Assembly: GCA_049509915.1 (NCBI GenBank) | Contig: JBEKZL010000089.1 | Coordinates: forward strand, 1 to 32,769 | Length of the DNA stretch: 32,769 bases | Direction of reading: 5' to 3' | From: JBEKYD01 sp049509915 | GTDB lineage: Bacteria; Acidobacteriota; Terriglobia; Bryobacterales; Bryobacteraceae | In this document: piece after piece, positions 14,686-22,393 of the stretch | Numbering within the stretch: position 1 is the first letter of the stretch | How the letters are laid out: the number at the start of each line of letters is the position of its first letter | The notes under the pieces: generated by a model | What the model saw: the letters and a program-made list of their open reading frames with translations, nothing else | Told to the model about the DNA's origin: nothing | Databases searched by the model: none | Translations under genes and position numbers: made by a program

Positions 14686-16179
14686 ATGGGGCTGAATCTG
14701 GAAAATGCGATTCCGATGCGCTGGCCCAGCGGTCCGCTGGAGATCGCGCGGCGCGAAAAGGCCGAAGGTTTCCCTCCGCGCGTGCGCCAGGCACTGGAGC
14801 GCTGGCACGAACCGGCCGCACTTGAAATCCTCGAAAACACGCCCATCGATTGCCTCGTCCTCACTTGGGCCGCCGGCCTGCCCGCCGATCGGGAACAGTG
14901 GCGCACCGCGGCTCCGCTGCTTGAAGCGGCCCGCCGCCGGAATCTGGCCGTGGTCGGATGGGTTGAGGATGCGGCGGATCGTGGCCAAGCCCTGGCAGCC
15001 GCTAAAACCGCCGGCCTCGCCGCGGTCGCCATCCACGGTTTCAACGGCACGGCCGATTTCCCCCTGGTCGCCTGGAGCCAACGCGAAGACGTGCCTTGGG
15101 ACTCCGGGGCACCGGCCGTGGCGATTGGCGGCAACGTCTGGCCCGGTGTCAATATCACCCAAGGCGGCGGCGATGCCAACGCGGGACCGACCAACCTTCC
15201 CTGGCTCGATTCCAACGGCTGGTACATTCAGATGGCCCGCGCCCGGCTCCGCGCGCCGCTCTGGGTGGCGTTCGATCCGCCGGGTAAGGGCGCGGTTTTC
15301 TCCGCCCAGAGCTACGCCAACGCCATCGCCGATTCCGAGGTCGCCGGCGGGCGGTGGCTGATTTCGCTCGACGACGACCTCCGCTCCTCGCTGGCCGACG
15401 GGGCCGCTCCCGCACTCCACTCCTGGCAGCAGATCGCCGCCGCCGCCCGTTTCTTCCGCGACCACGCCGCATGGAAATCCTACCGGTCTTTGGGCCTGGT
15501 GGGCGTGATTTCGGATTTCAGCGGCCCCAATTTCGATCTTAGCGGCGAGCTTCTCAACTTGATGGCGCGACGCGACCTCCTCTTCCGCGTCATCTGGAAA
15601 TCGCAGGCGGCCGCGCAGCCGTTTACCGGCCTCAAAGCGCTGCTCTACGCCGATGCCGCCGTCCTGGACCCCGCGCTGCGCCGCAAGATCGCGGAATTCG
15701 TGGAGCAGGGTGGTTTACTGGTCGCCGGGCCCGAGTGGGGCGCGGGGGGCAAGCCCGCGCCGCCCGATTTCCCCACTCGATTCGACGTCCGCGCGCTGGG
15801 CAAGGGCCGGCTCGCGGTCGGCCGCGAGGCTCTCTCCGATCCCTACCAGGTAGCCGTGGATACACAGTTCCTCCTAAGCCACCGTTACGATCTGGTCAAG
15901 ATCTACAATGCGCCCAGCTCCGGCTGCACCCGCTTTACCGTGCCCGCCGACGGCGGCAAGGCGCTGCTGCAATGCGTCAGTTACGCGGGCGGCGGGCGCG
16001 GCGGGGGCGGCTTGCGGACCATCTGGATTCGCGAGCAATTCGCCAAAGCCCGGCTCTGGAGCATCGGAAACGATCCCGTTTCCGTCGGCGCGGAGCCTTC
16101 CGAGGAGTACACGGGCACCGAATACCACCTGCCCGCCAACGCGCCGCGATCGTACCTGGCGCTGGAATTTGAAGCCTAA
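14686..16179 (+). CDS. uncharacterised protein, barrel-like N-half plus class-I-amidotransferase-like C-half
   Basis: 497-residue protein with no clear signal peptide. AAGGGAG seven bases before the ATG fixes the start. The N-terminal 260 residues read like a degenerate alpha/beta barrel (DCLVLTWAAGLPADREQW, NLAVVGWVEDA, AAVAIHGFNG, RWLISLDDDL). Residues about 270-370 read like the glutamine-amidotransferase-fold domain often found after glycosidase barrels (LGLVGVISDFSGPNF, LKALLYADAAVLDPALRRKIAEFVEQGGLLVAGPEWG). A beta-rich end follows, interrupted by a Gly/Arg-rich loop (GGGRGGGG near residue 435). This resembles the overall layout of some GH42-like or Hypr/THUA-adjacent proteins, but no catalytic pair is evident. 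It is first of three same-strand genes spaced by 16 and 10 bases, so likely works with the DUF362 and ManD-like proteins. Function unknown. Confidence 0.75.
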   Translation: MGLNLENAIPMRWPSGPLEIARREKAEGFPPRVRQALERWHEPAALEILENTPIDCLVLTWAAGLPADREQWRTAAPLLEAARRRNLAVVGWVEDAADRGQALAAAKTAGLAAVAIHGFNGTADFPLVAWSQREDVPWDSGAPAVAIGGNVWPGVNITQGGGDANAGPTNLPWLDSNGWYIQMARARLRAPLWVAFDPPGKGAVFSAQSYANAIADSEVAGGRWLISLDDDLRSSLADGAAPALHSWQQIAAAARFFRDHAAWKSYRSLGLVGVISDFSGPNFDLSGELLNLMARRDLLFRVIWKSQAAAQPFTGLKALLYADAAVLDPALRRKIAEFVEQGGLLVAGPEWGAGGKPAPPDFPTRFDVRALGKGRLAVGREALSDPYQVAVDTQFLLSHRYDLVKIYNAPSSGCTRFTVPADGGKALLQCVSYAGGGRGGGGLRTIWIREQFAKARLWSIGNDPVSVGAEPSEEYTGTEYHLPANAPRSYLALEFEA

Positions 16180-16195
16180 CTTAGAGGGGAAGCCA

Positions 16196-17386
16196 ATGGG
16201 GATGAATCGCAGGGAGTTTGTCGGGGGATTGGGAACCGCCGCATTGGCGATGGTGCAGCCGGCGCGCCTGCGCGCGTCCGCGCCCACCGCCCCGGTGGCG
16301 CTAGCCCGCTGCAAGAGCTACGGACCTGAGTTTCTGGCCGCCGCCGAAAAGATGTTCGACCAGTTGGGCGGTATCGGCCGGATCGTCAAGGGCAAAACAG
16401 TAACCATTAAAGTCAACCTCACCGGTGGTGAAAACGTCCGCCTGGATTACCTGCCGATGGGCCGCGCCTGCTGGAGCCATCCACGCACGGTGGGCGCCGT
16501 CATCCATTTGCTGGACAAGGCGGGCGCGCGCCGCATTCGCGTGGTGGAAGGCGCTTGGGTGTGGCCGGCTCCGCTCGTGGAATTCATGTACAAGGCGGGT
16601 TGGGACCCCAATCTGCTGCTGGGGGCCGCGCCGCGCGTGGAGTTGGTCAATACCAACATGCCTTACAAGGGCTCCAAGCCGTACACCCGTTTTCAGGTGC
16701 CGCGCAGCGGCCACCTCTTCCCGGCTTACGATTTGAGCACCGCCTACGCCGAATCCGACGTGCTGGTTTCCATGGCCAAGCTCAAGGAACACGCTACCGC
16801 CGGCGTCACCCTCTCCATCAAGAACCTGTTCGGCATCACTCCCACGACCATTTACGGCAACAAGGTTCCTGTCGATGAACCGGCCCCGGTTCCCTACGGC
16901 GGCCGCCAGGAGATCGGGCATAACGGCAGCCGTCAACCGCCCAAGAGTTCGCCGCCGGAAAAGGACCCCACCAGCCCGCGCCAGGCAGGCTACCGGATTC
17001 CTCGAATCATCGCGGACCTCTCTGCCGCCATCACGCCTGGTCTCCAAATCATCGAAGGCATCGAAACCATCGCCGGTTCCGAGCTTCCGCGGCCCGGCAC
17101 AACCGTGGCAATCAGCCCGGGCATCCTGGTGGCTGGAACCAATCCGGTGAGCACCGATGCCGTCGCCATGGCCGTGATGGGCTTCGACCCGATGGCCGAG
17201 CGCGGCACCGCGCCCTTTGAAACCTGCGACAACACGCTTCGGCTTGCCGAAGACCTGGGCGTGGGAACCCGCGATCTGGGCCGCATCGAAGTCGTCGGCG
17301 CGGCCATCAAGGACGTGGCATTCAAGTTCCGCGACTACGGAGGGCCGCGGCAGTTCCGGATGCCGGCCGGGGGGCGCAGGGGATAG
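16196..17386 (+). CDS. Tat-signal DUF362 family protein
   Basis: 396-residue DUF362-type protein. AGAGGGGA five bases before ATG 16196 sets the start; the frame is open further upstream but overlaps the previous gene. The N-terminus has a twin-arginine motif (NRREFVGGLG, then AALAMVQPARLRASA). Family-like segments are VKGKTVTIKVNLTGG, the HPRTVGAVIHLLDKAGARRIRVVEG strand-helix, MAKLKEHATAGVTLSIKNLFG, and the PVSTDAVAMAVMGFDP end block. No ferredoxin-like Cys cluster is present, unlike some DUF362 proteins. The biochemical role of the family is not established; an exported location is inferred from the signal. Its stop codon lies within two bases of the ribosome binding site of the next gene, so the two are translated from one message. 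Confidence 0.85.
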   Translation: MGMNRREFVGGLGTAALAMVQPARLRASAPTAPVALARCKSYGPEFLAAAEKMFDQLGGIGRIVKGKTVTIKVNLTGGENVRLDYLPMGRACWSHPRTVGAVIHLLDKAGARRIRVVEGAWVWPAPLVEFMYKAGWDPNLLLGAAPRVELVNTNMPYKGSKPYTRFQVPRSGHLFPAYDLSTAYAESDVLVSMAKLKEHATAGVTLSIKNLFGITPTTIYGNKVPVDEPAPVPYGGRQEIGHNGSRQPPKSSPPEKDPTSPRQAGYRIPRIIADLSAAITPGLQIIEGIETIAGSELPRPGTTVAISPGILVAGTNPVSTDAVAMAVMGFDPMAERGTAPFETCDNTLRLAEDLGVGTRDLGRIEVVGAAIKDVAFKFRDYGGPRQFRMPAGGRRG

Positions 17387-17396
17387 GAGACAGGTT

Positions 17397-18779
17397 ATGA
17401 ATAGACGCGCCATGTTGCGCATCATCGCCGGCACCGCCGCGGCCGGGCTCACCACCCGCCGCCATTTGCTCGCCCAGGAGAAAGCGGCGGGAGCCGTACG
17501 GGGCATGCCCACGCCCAAGATCAAGGACGTCATCGTCATCGCCACCCAGCCCGCCGGCGCGCGCCTGAGCGTGGTCAAGATCGTGACCGATCAGGACGGC
17601 CTCTTCGGATACGGCTGCGCCACGTTCACGCAGCGCGCCGAGCTGGTCAACCTGGCGGTGGAGAAGTACCTGAAACCCCTTCTCATCGGCAAGCCCACCG
17701 ACCGCATCGAGGACACCTGGCAGATGTGCTACGACAGCTCCTACTGGCGCAACGGCCCGGTGCTGAACAACGCCATCAGCGGCGTGGATGAGGCGCTGTG
17801 GGACATCAAGGGCCGGCAGGCCGGAATGCCGGTTTACGAGCTGTGGGGCGGTAAGTGCCGCGAAGCCGTCCAGACGTTCGCCAATGCCGGCGGCGCCGAG
17901 CCCAAAGACGTCGTCGAAGGCGTGCGCCAAGCCATGGCACGCGGTTATAAACACGTCCGCGTCAGCGCCGGCGGTTTTGGCGGGGGCGGGCGTGGCGGTG
18001 GACGCGGCGGTCCCGAAGGCGGAGGCGAGCCGGCCGCCGCAAGGGCTGGTTCCACCCGAGGCCTGCATGAAGGTCCCGTCTTCGAGCGCGGTCCCGCTCT
18101 GCGCCGCATGCTCGATGTCTTCACCGCTTGCCGTAAGGAGCTCGGCTTCGAAGTCGAACTCATGCACGACATGCACGAGCGCTACGACCCTCGCCAGGCC
18201 ATCCAGTTCGTCAAGGATTGCGAACAGTTCAAGCTCTATTTCCTGGAGGACCCGCTCTCGCCGGAGGACAACGGCTGGTTCCGGGAGATGCGCGCCCAAT
18301 CCGCCACGCCCATAGCCATGGGCGAGCTGTTCAATAGCCCGCACGAGTGGACGCCGCTGATCACCGGCCGCCTCATCGACTTTATCCGCTGCCACGTCTC
18401 GCAGGTCGGCGGCGTCACGGTGGCGCGCAAAATCGCGCTGCTCGCCGAGCCCTTCGGAGTGCAGACCGCCTGGCACGGCCCCGGCGACGTTTCTCCCGTC
18501 GGCCATACCGCGCAGCTTCATCTCGATCTCGCCAGCTACAATTTCGGTATCCAGGAGGGCGGTCTGATCGGCGGCGTTTCCGCCCAGATCTTCAAAGGCT
18601 GCGCCACCTTCAAGGACGGCTACCTGTGGGCCAACGACGCTCCCGGCTGGGGCATCGAAGTGGATGAAAAGCTCGCCGCCAAGTACCCCTACGGCACCAA
18701 CGAGCAAGGCGAGCGAGGCCGTCTCAACGGAGGTTGGGGCGATCTGCGCTCACCCGACGGCACCGTGATCAAACAGTAG
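17397..18779 (+). CDS. Tat-signal enolase-superfamily enzyme, mannonate dehydratase (ManD)-like
   Basis: 460-residue enzyme of the enolase superfamily, closest by eye to the D-mannonate dehydratase/RspA group, which dehydrates sugar acids with Mg2+. ATG 17397 is preceded by AGGAG at seven bases. The N-terminus is Tat-like (MNRRAMLRIIAGTAAAGL). Metal ligands: D258 (LMHDMHERYDP), E284 (FLEDP), E310 (MGELF). The ManD-type H260 follows D258, and H360/D364 (WHGPGDVSPVGH) match the family signature. A Gly/Arg-rich insertion at about residues 192-222 (GGGGRGGGRGG and on) replaces the loop that in true ManD enzymes carries catalytic Arg/Tyr residues, so activity on mannonate is doubtful. Last gene of the three-gene unit, convergent with the ThuA gene 11 bases away. 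Confidence 0.87.
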   Translation: MNRRAMLRIIAGTAAAGLTTRRHLLAQEKAAGAVRGMPTPKIKDVIVIATQPAGARLSVVKIVTDQDGLFGYGCATFTQRAELVNLAVEKYLKPLLIGKPTDRIEDTWQMCYDSSYWRNGPVLNNAISGVDEALWDIKGRQAGMPVYELWGGKCREAVQTFANAGGAEPKDVVEGVRQAMARGYKHVRVSAGGFGGGGRGGGRGGPEGGGEPAAARAGSTRGLHEGPVFERGPALRRMLDVFTACRKELGFEVELMHDMHERYDPRQAIQFVKDCEQFKLYFLEDPLSPEDNGWFREMRAQSATPIAMGELFNSPHEWTPLITGRLIDFIRCHVSQVGGVTVARKIALLAEPFGVQTAWHGPGDVSPVGHTAQLHLDLASYNFGIQEGGLIGGVSAQIFKGCATFKDGYLWANDAPGWGIEVDEKLAAKYPYGTNEQGERGRLNGGWGDLRSPDGTVIKQ

Positions 18780-18790
18780 ACAGAGGCTGG

Positions 18791-20281
18791 CTACAACCGG
18801 CCTGCCGACCATAGCACGGCGTTGCGCACCAATTGCCGGTACCAGGGCATTTCGGCCGTCTCCCGCCCATGGCCGGGCTGAAGGTACACTACTCTCGACT
18901 TTCGGTAGGGGCTTACCCAGCCGATGTCGGGATCGCTGGTCGGGTGATCGCTGGTCAGCAGCACGGTCACGTCGCCCGAGTGCCACACCTGCTTGTAGGT
19001 CTCATCGAAGACGCGCATCGGCGGCAGGCCCTTTACGATCGGGTGCCCCGGCTTGGGCGTCACCACTTCTTCCACGCCGTGGAGATAGCTGGAGGCGGGA
19101 TAGGACGGCTCGGCCTGGAGCAGGTAGCGGCCGCCCACCACGTCCTTCCACCACCATTCCCAGTCCTGAAAGTCGGCGATGGCGTGATGGAGCACCACCA
19201 CTCCCTTGCCCGATTCCACGAAGTCCTTCAGGTTCTGAAGGTGCTTTTCGGACAGTTGGTCCCGCTGGATAGTGTCGTACAGCACCAGCACGTCGTAGTT
19301 GGGGCGCAGATCGTTGCGGAACGCCACCGGGTGGGGATCGACGTTGACACGAATGTCGCTTCGCCCGTCCAGCACGTTGTAGAACATGGCATCGTGATCG
19401 TGCCCGCCCGTCACCAGCAGCACGCGCACGGCATCCTTGTTTTTCGGGTTAGGGTCGATCCGCGCCGGCAAGGTTACGCGGTCGCGCGCCGCCCATTCCA
19501 CGCCGCGGGCATAGCTCACGGTGAAGCCGGGGCTTTGCATGGCGTCCAGGTCGTGGCCCAGGGCAGTGTGGAAGACGCGGCCCTTGCCGTAGGCGTTGGT
19601 CCAGAGCAGCGGCTCATCCTTGCCGTTGCCGCCGTTCTCGCGCGAGTCGATCGCCGAAGCCAGCACATGCACCCCCGGCTTCATGCGGAAGTTGTGATAG
19701 AGCTCGTCGCTGATCCGGAACGTGGCCGGCAATCCCGCGGAAATGGGATGCTGGGTATCCCGCCACTTCACTTCATAAGCGTGACGCGGGGCATGTCCGG
19801 TCTTCGGTTCGGCGTCCGACCAGACCGCGCCCACCATCTCCCCCCACTGCGCCCAGGGTTGTTGAAAGACGCCGGTCTGGCTCATTTTTTCGCCCAACAC
19901 GGCGGGTTCGCCAAAGGCGTAACTGGCAGCGTGTACCACCGCCAACCCCTTGCCGCCGTGCACAAACTCCTCCACGGCCTTCTCCGCTTCGGCGCTCCAG
20001 CGCGGTCCGCAGTAATTCGCTACCAGAACGTCGTACGGCTTCAATGTCTCTTCGGTGAGCCCGCCCGGTTCTTCGGTAACGCGCACGTCGAACCCTTCGG
20101 CAAGCTCCAGCGCGTGGCGCAGGTAGGGAGTGGTCGAGCGCCAATCGTGATTGTTCCGCCCCGTCAGAATCAGGACCCTGATCTTGCCTTCCTCGAAGAA
20201 GAAACGATCCGGGACTGTCTGGGCCGCGGCGACCGCAACCAGCAGCAGGTTCACCCCGCAGAAAACCGCAAGTCTACGCAC
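18791..20281 (-). CDS. secreted protein with two ThuA-like domains
   Basis: 496-residue protein with a signal peptide (LAVFCGVNLLLVAVAAAQ) and two tandem ThuA (trehalose-utilisation) domains of the class-I glutamine-amidotransferase fold. Domain 1 spans about residues 33-270 (IRVLILTGRNNHDWRSTTPYL, GKGLAVVHAASYAFGE, FHTALGHDLDAM). Domain 2 spans about 285-490 (VRVLLVTGGHDHDAMFYNVL, GKGVVVLHHAIADFQDWEWW, VVYLQPGHGRET). Most ThuA proteins have one copy, so duplication within one chain is notable. The start is GTG 20281 with an AGGAGGTG seven bases upstream, and it overlaps the end of the isomerase gene by eight bases. In rhizobia, ThuA/ThuB act in trehalose catabolism via 3-keto sugars; a related role here is inferred from context. 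Confidence 0.87.
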   Translation of the reverse strand: MRRLAVFCGVNLLLVAVAAAQTVPDRFFFEEGKIRVLILTGRNNHDWRSTTPYLRHALELAEGFDVRVTEEPGGLTEETLKPYDVLVANYCGPRWSAEAEKAVEEFVHGGKGLAVVHAASYAFGEPAVLGEKMSQTGVFQQPWAQWGEMVGAVWSDAEPKTGHAPRHAYEVKWRDTQHPISAGLPATFRISDELYHNFRMKPGVHVLASAIDSRENGGNGKDEPLLWTNAYGKGRVFHTALGHDLDAMQSPGFTVSYARGVEWAARDRVTLPARIDPNPKNKDAVRVLLVTGGHDHDAMFYNVLDGRSDIRVNVDPHPVAFRNDLRPNYDVLVLYDTIQRDQLSEKHLQNLKDFVESGKGVVVLHHAIADFQDWEWWWKDVVGGRYLLQAEPSYPASSYLHGVEEVVTPKPGHPIVKGLPPMRVFDETYKQVWHSGDVTVLLTSDHPTSDPDIGWVSPYRKSRVVYLQPGHGRETAEMPWYRQLVRNAVLWSAGRL

Positions 20282-21101
20282 GGCTCAGCACCTCCTGCAA
20301 ATGCGCCAGCGAGCGCTCCGCCTGACGAGGGGTACCGCACTCCACCGACATCACGCCATCGAAGCCGGCGCCGCGTAGAATGCCGGTGACGCGGCCCCAG
20401 TCGATGACGCCGTCGCCGCAGGCGCAGCCCACCGGCGTGCCCGTCACTTTCCCTTTCTCGGCTTCGGCGTGCTCGATGGAAATGTCCTTGGCGTGAACGT
20501 GAACCACCAGATGGAGCACGGCCTCAAGCCCCGCATAAGGATCTTCGCCGCCCAGGAATGCGTTGCCGGTATCGTAGTTCACCCGCAGCATGGGCGAATC
20601 CACCAGGGTGGCGATGCGCAACAACCCAGCGGTGGTCTTCGAAATGGACTGATGCGGCTCGATTCCGACATAGACGCCGTGCCGCTCGGCCGTGCGCAGC
20701 ACCGTCTTCAGCGTGTACCGCATGGCTTCGAAGCACTCGCACTCGCTCAGCCAGGATGGCCGGATGCCTTCGTCCGTATTGACCACCGGAGCGCCCAGCA
20801 CTCTGGCGAAGCGAATGGCTTTTTCGAGATACGGTACACTGATCTCCGGCCGCATCAGCGGGGAATGCGCCGACAGAGCGGAACATTTCACGCCGTTAGC
20901 GTCGCAGACGTCCTTCACCCACAGCGGGTCTTCGTCCATCGAAACGGAATGGAAATAGCCCGCCTCGCTGAGCAGTTCGCGCCCGTTGTGCACCATCGGC
21001 TCGATGTACCGGTAGCCGATTTGGGCGGCGCATTCGACACCCGCGGCGAAGCCTTTGTCTTCCGAGCGGATGAACTCCATATTGATGCCGGGCGCGATCA
21101 T
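20274..21101 (-). CDS. sugar phosphate isomerase/epimerase-like TIM barrel (AP_endonuc_2 family)
   Basis: 275-residue xylose-isomerase-like TIM barrel. The frame continues far upstream, but that part is the shadow of the oxidoreductase gene; the family N-terminus MIAPGINMEFIRSEDKGF begins at ATG 21101, which overlaps the oxidoreductase stop as ATGA. Likely metal ligands are Glu in YVGIEPH, Asp in NYDTGN, His in HVHAKD and Glu in SVECG, the usual four. The reaction cannot be told from sequence; related proteins act as sugar epimerases, inosose-type dehydratases or 3-keto-glycoside lyases. Sandwiched between a Gfo/Idh/MocA enzyme and a ThuA protein, it probably handles the oxidised sugar they make. 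No signal peptide, so predicted cytoplasmic. Confidence 0.85.
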   Translation of the reverse strand: MIAPGINMEFIRSEDKGFAAGVECAAQIGYRYIEPMVHNGRELLSEAGYFHSVSMDEDPLWVKDVCDANGVKCSALSAHSPLMRPEISVPYLEKAIRFARVLGAPVVNTDEGIRPSWLSECECFEAMRYTLKTVLRTAERHGVYVGIEPHQSISKTTAGLLRIATLVDSPMLRVNYDTGNAFLGGEDPYAGLEAVLHLVVHVHAKDISIEHAEAEKGKVTGTPVGCACGDGVIDWGRVTGILRGAGFDGVMSVECGTPRQAERSLAHLQEVLSRA

Positions 21102-22282
21102 ACGTCCCACTCGCCTTTCCATTGCGTGGGTTGGCCGGTCTGGTAGGCGATGTTCCCGATATGACAGGCCATGGCGCCATAGTGGCCGTCCACGGCGTTG
21201 GCGTTGGGCTGCTTGCGAGAGCGAACGCAGTCGATGAAGTTGCCCATGTGGGCGGGCTCCGGGCCGCCCTTGGCCAGGACCGGGTCCCCGCCGCCGGCGG
21301 GCAGGAACCGGTAGCCGCCGCGGAAGATGTTCAGCCGCCCTTTCTCGCCGAAGAACACGATGTCGGCGGATTCGCGGTCGATCATGTCGGTGATGGTGGC
21401 CTCGAACGTGACGTTCAATTTTTGCGGGTAATTCAAGATGAAATTGATATTGTCGGGCGTGTCGCGTCCGTCGTCGTATTGGTAGATGCCGCCCAGCGCC
21501 ACCGCCGACAGCGGCCTGGTCAGGCCCAGGTACCAGTGGACCACGTCCACCATATGCACGAACAGGCCACCGGTTTGGCCGCCGGTGGAAAACTCCCAGT
21601 AGGCGAAGCGGTTGAAGTACATCTTCGGATTCCATGGCCGTTGCGGCAGCCAGCCGAGCACGGCCTGCCACTCCAGCCCTTCCGGCTTGGTCTCCATGCC
21701 GGGCGGCACCGGCGTCAGGTAGCCGCTGTTGGCATTCCAGTACGTGCGCACCAGGTGCACAGGGCCAATCGCGCCGGTGTCGAAGAACCGCTGCTTGGCC
21801 TCGATGAAGTGGCTGATAGAGCGCTGCTGCACGCCCACCTCGACCATCTTGCCAGTGGCCCGCACGGCCTTGACCACCTCCAGACCCTGCTCCGGCAGCG
21901 AGGTCATGGGCTTTTCGCAGAAGACGTCCTTGCCGGCTTCGAGCGCGTGGACCGTCATGCGGGAGTGCCAGTGGTCGGTGGCGGCCACGATCACGGCGTC
22001 CACGTCTTTCCGCTCCAGCAGCTTGCGGTAGTCTGCGTACTGCTCCACTTTGGTGCCGGGGAGTTCCTTTTCGAGGGTAGCGGCGCCTTCCCGCCGGCGC
22101 ACGTCCCAGGCGTCGCAGACGGCGACAAATTCGGCTCCGCCGGCCAGCTTTGCCATCCGCATCAGGTGCTGGCCGCGTCCACCGCAACCGATGGAGGCGA
22201 GGCGAACGCGATCGTTCGCTCCCAGGACCCTGGCGGCAGCGGCCGCGGTTGCTACAAATCCCCTTCGAGTCATTGCTTGCAT
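21098..22282 (-). CDS. Gfo/Idh/MocA oxidoreductase with Tat-like signal
   Basis: 394-residue NAD(P)-dependent sugar oxidoreductase. AAGGAG five bases before ATG 22282 sets the start. The N-terminus (MTRRGFVATAAAAARVLG) is Tat-like. The Rossmann fold follows (VRLASIGCGGRGQHL, glycine motif; EFVAVCDAWD). The conserved catalytic-site motif is FCEKPM with K124. The C-terminal sheet domain contains YWEFSTGGQTGGLFVHMVDVVHWYLG, where the His residues fit the active-site HxxD/H pattern of the glycosyl-hydrolase-109-like/dehydrogenase branch. Enzymes of this family oxidise sugars (often C3) with tightly bound NAD, which can work outside the cytoplasm. It is first in a three-gene unit with overlapping starts, divergent from the AraC-family regulator. 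Confidence 0.88.
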   Translation of the reverse strand: MQAMTRRGFVATAAAAARVLGANDRVRLASIGCGGRGQHLMRMAKLAGGAEFVAVCDAWDVRRREGAATLEKELPGTKVEQYADYRKLLERKDVDAVIVAATDHWHSRMTVHALEAGKDVFCEKPMTSLPEQGLEVVKAVRATGKMVEVGVQQRSISHFIEAKQRFFDTGAIGPVHLVRTYWNANSGYLTPVPPGMETKPEGLEWQAVLGWLPQRPWNPKMYFNRFAYWEFSTGGQTGGLFVHMVDVVHWYLGLTRPLSAVALGGIYQYDDGRDTPDNINFILNYPQKLNVTFEATITDMIDRESADIVFFGEKGRLNIFRGGYRFLPAGGGDPVLAKGGPEPAHMGNFIDCVRSRKQPNANAVDGHYGAMACHIGNIAYQTGQPTQWKGEWDV

Positions 22283-22312
22283 TCGGACTCCTTGTCTGGC
22301 GGCTTTGGCCGT

Positions 22313-22346
22313 CTCTCGAACGGAGAGTTTATCCCGATGCTAGAAT
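22313..22346. promoter_or_regulatory. divergent control region of the sugar locus and the AraC-type gene
   Basis: An inverted repeat CTCTC-GAACG-GAGAG (22313-22327) abuts GATAAA on the minus strand (22328-22333), a possible -10 of the oxidoreductase unit. On the plus strand TGCTAGAAT (22338-22346) is an extended -10 for the AraC-type gene. The two promoters would overlap back to back. Confidence 0.35.
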
Positions 22347-22393
22347 GTCTGCGTTAGATAAGCCTCCAGTGGCGGATTTCAAACATCGCGGCC

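Noticed and set aside
17322..18707. Long minus-strand frame opposite the ManD-like gene
   Set aside because: The plus-strand protein has all enolase-superfamily motifs; the minus frame has no recognisable features.
21102..22187. Upstream extension of the isomerase frame (would make a 637-residue protein)
   Set aside because: The extension overlaps the oxidoreductase gene in another frame and is Arg/Gly-rich noise; the family N-terminus starts at 21101.
18833..22357. Long plus-strand frames opposite the ThuA, isomerase and oxidoreductase genes
   Set aside because: Antisense shadows of well-recognised proteins; no ribosome binding sites or motifs.
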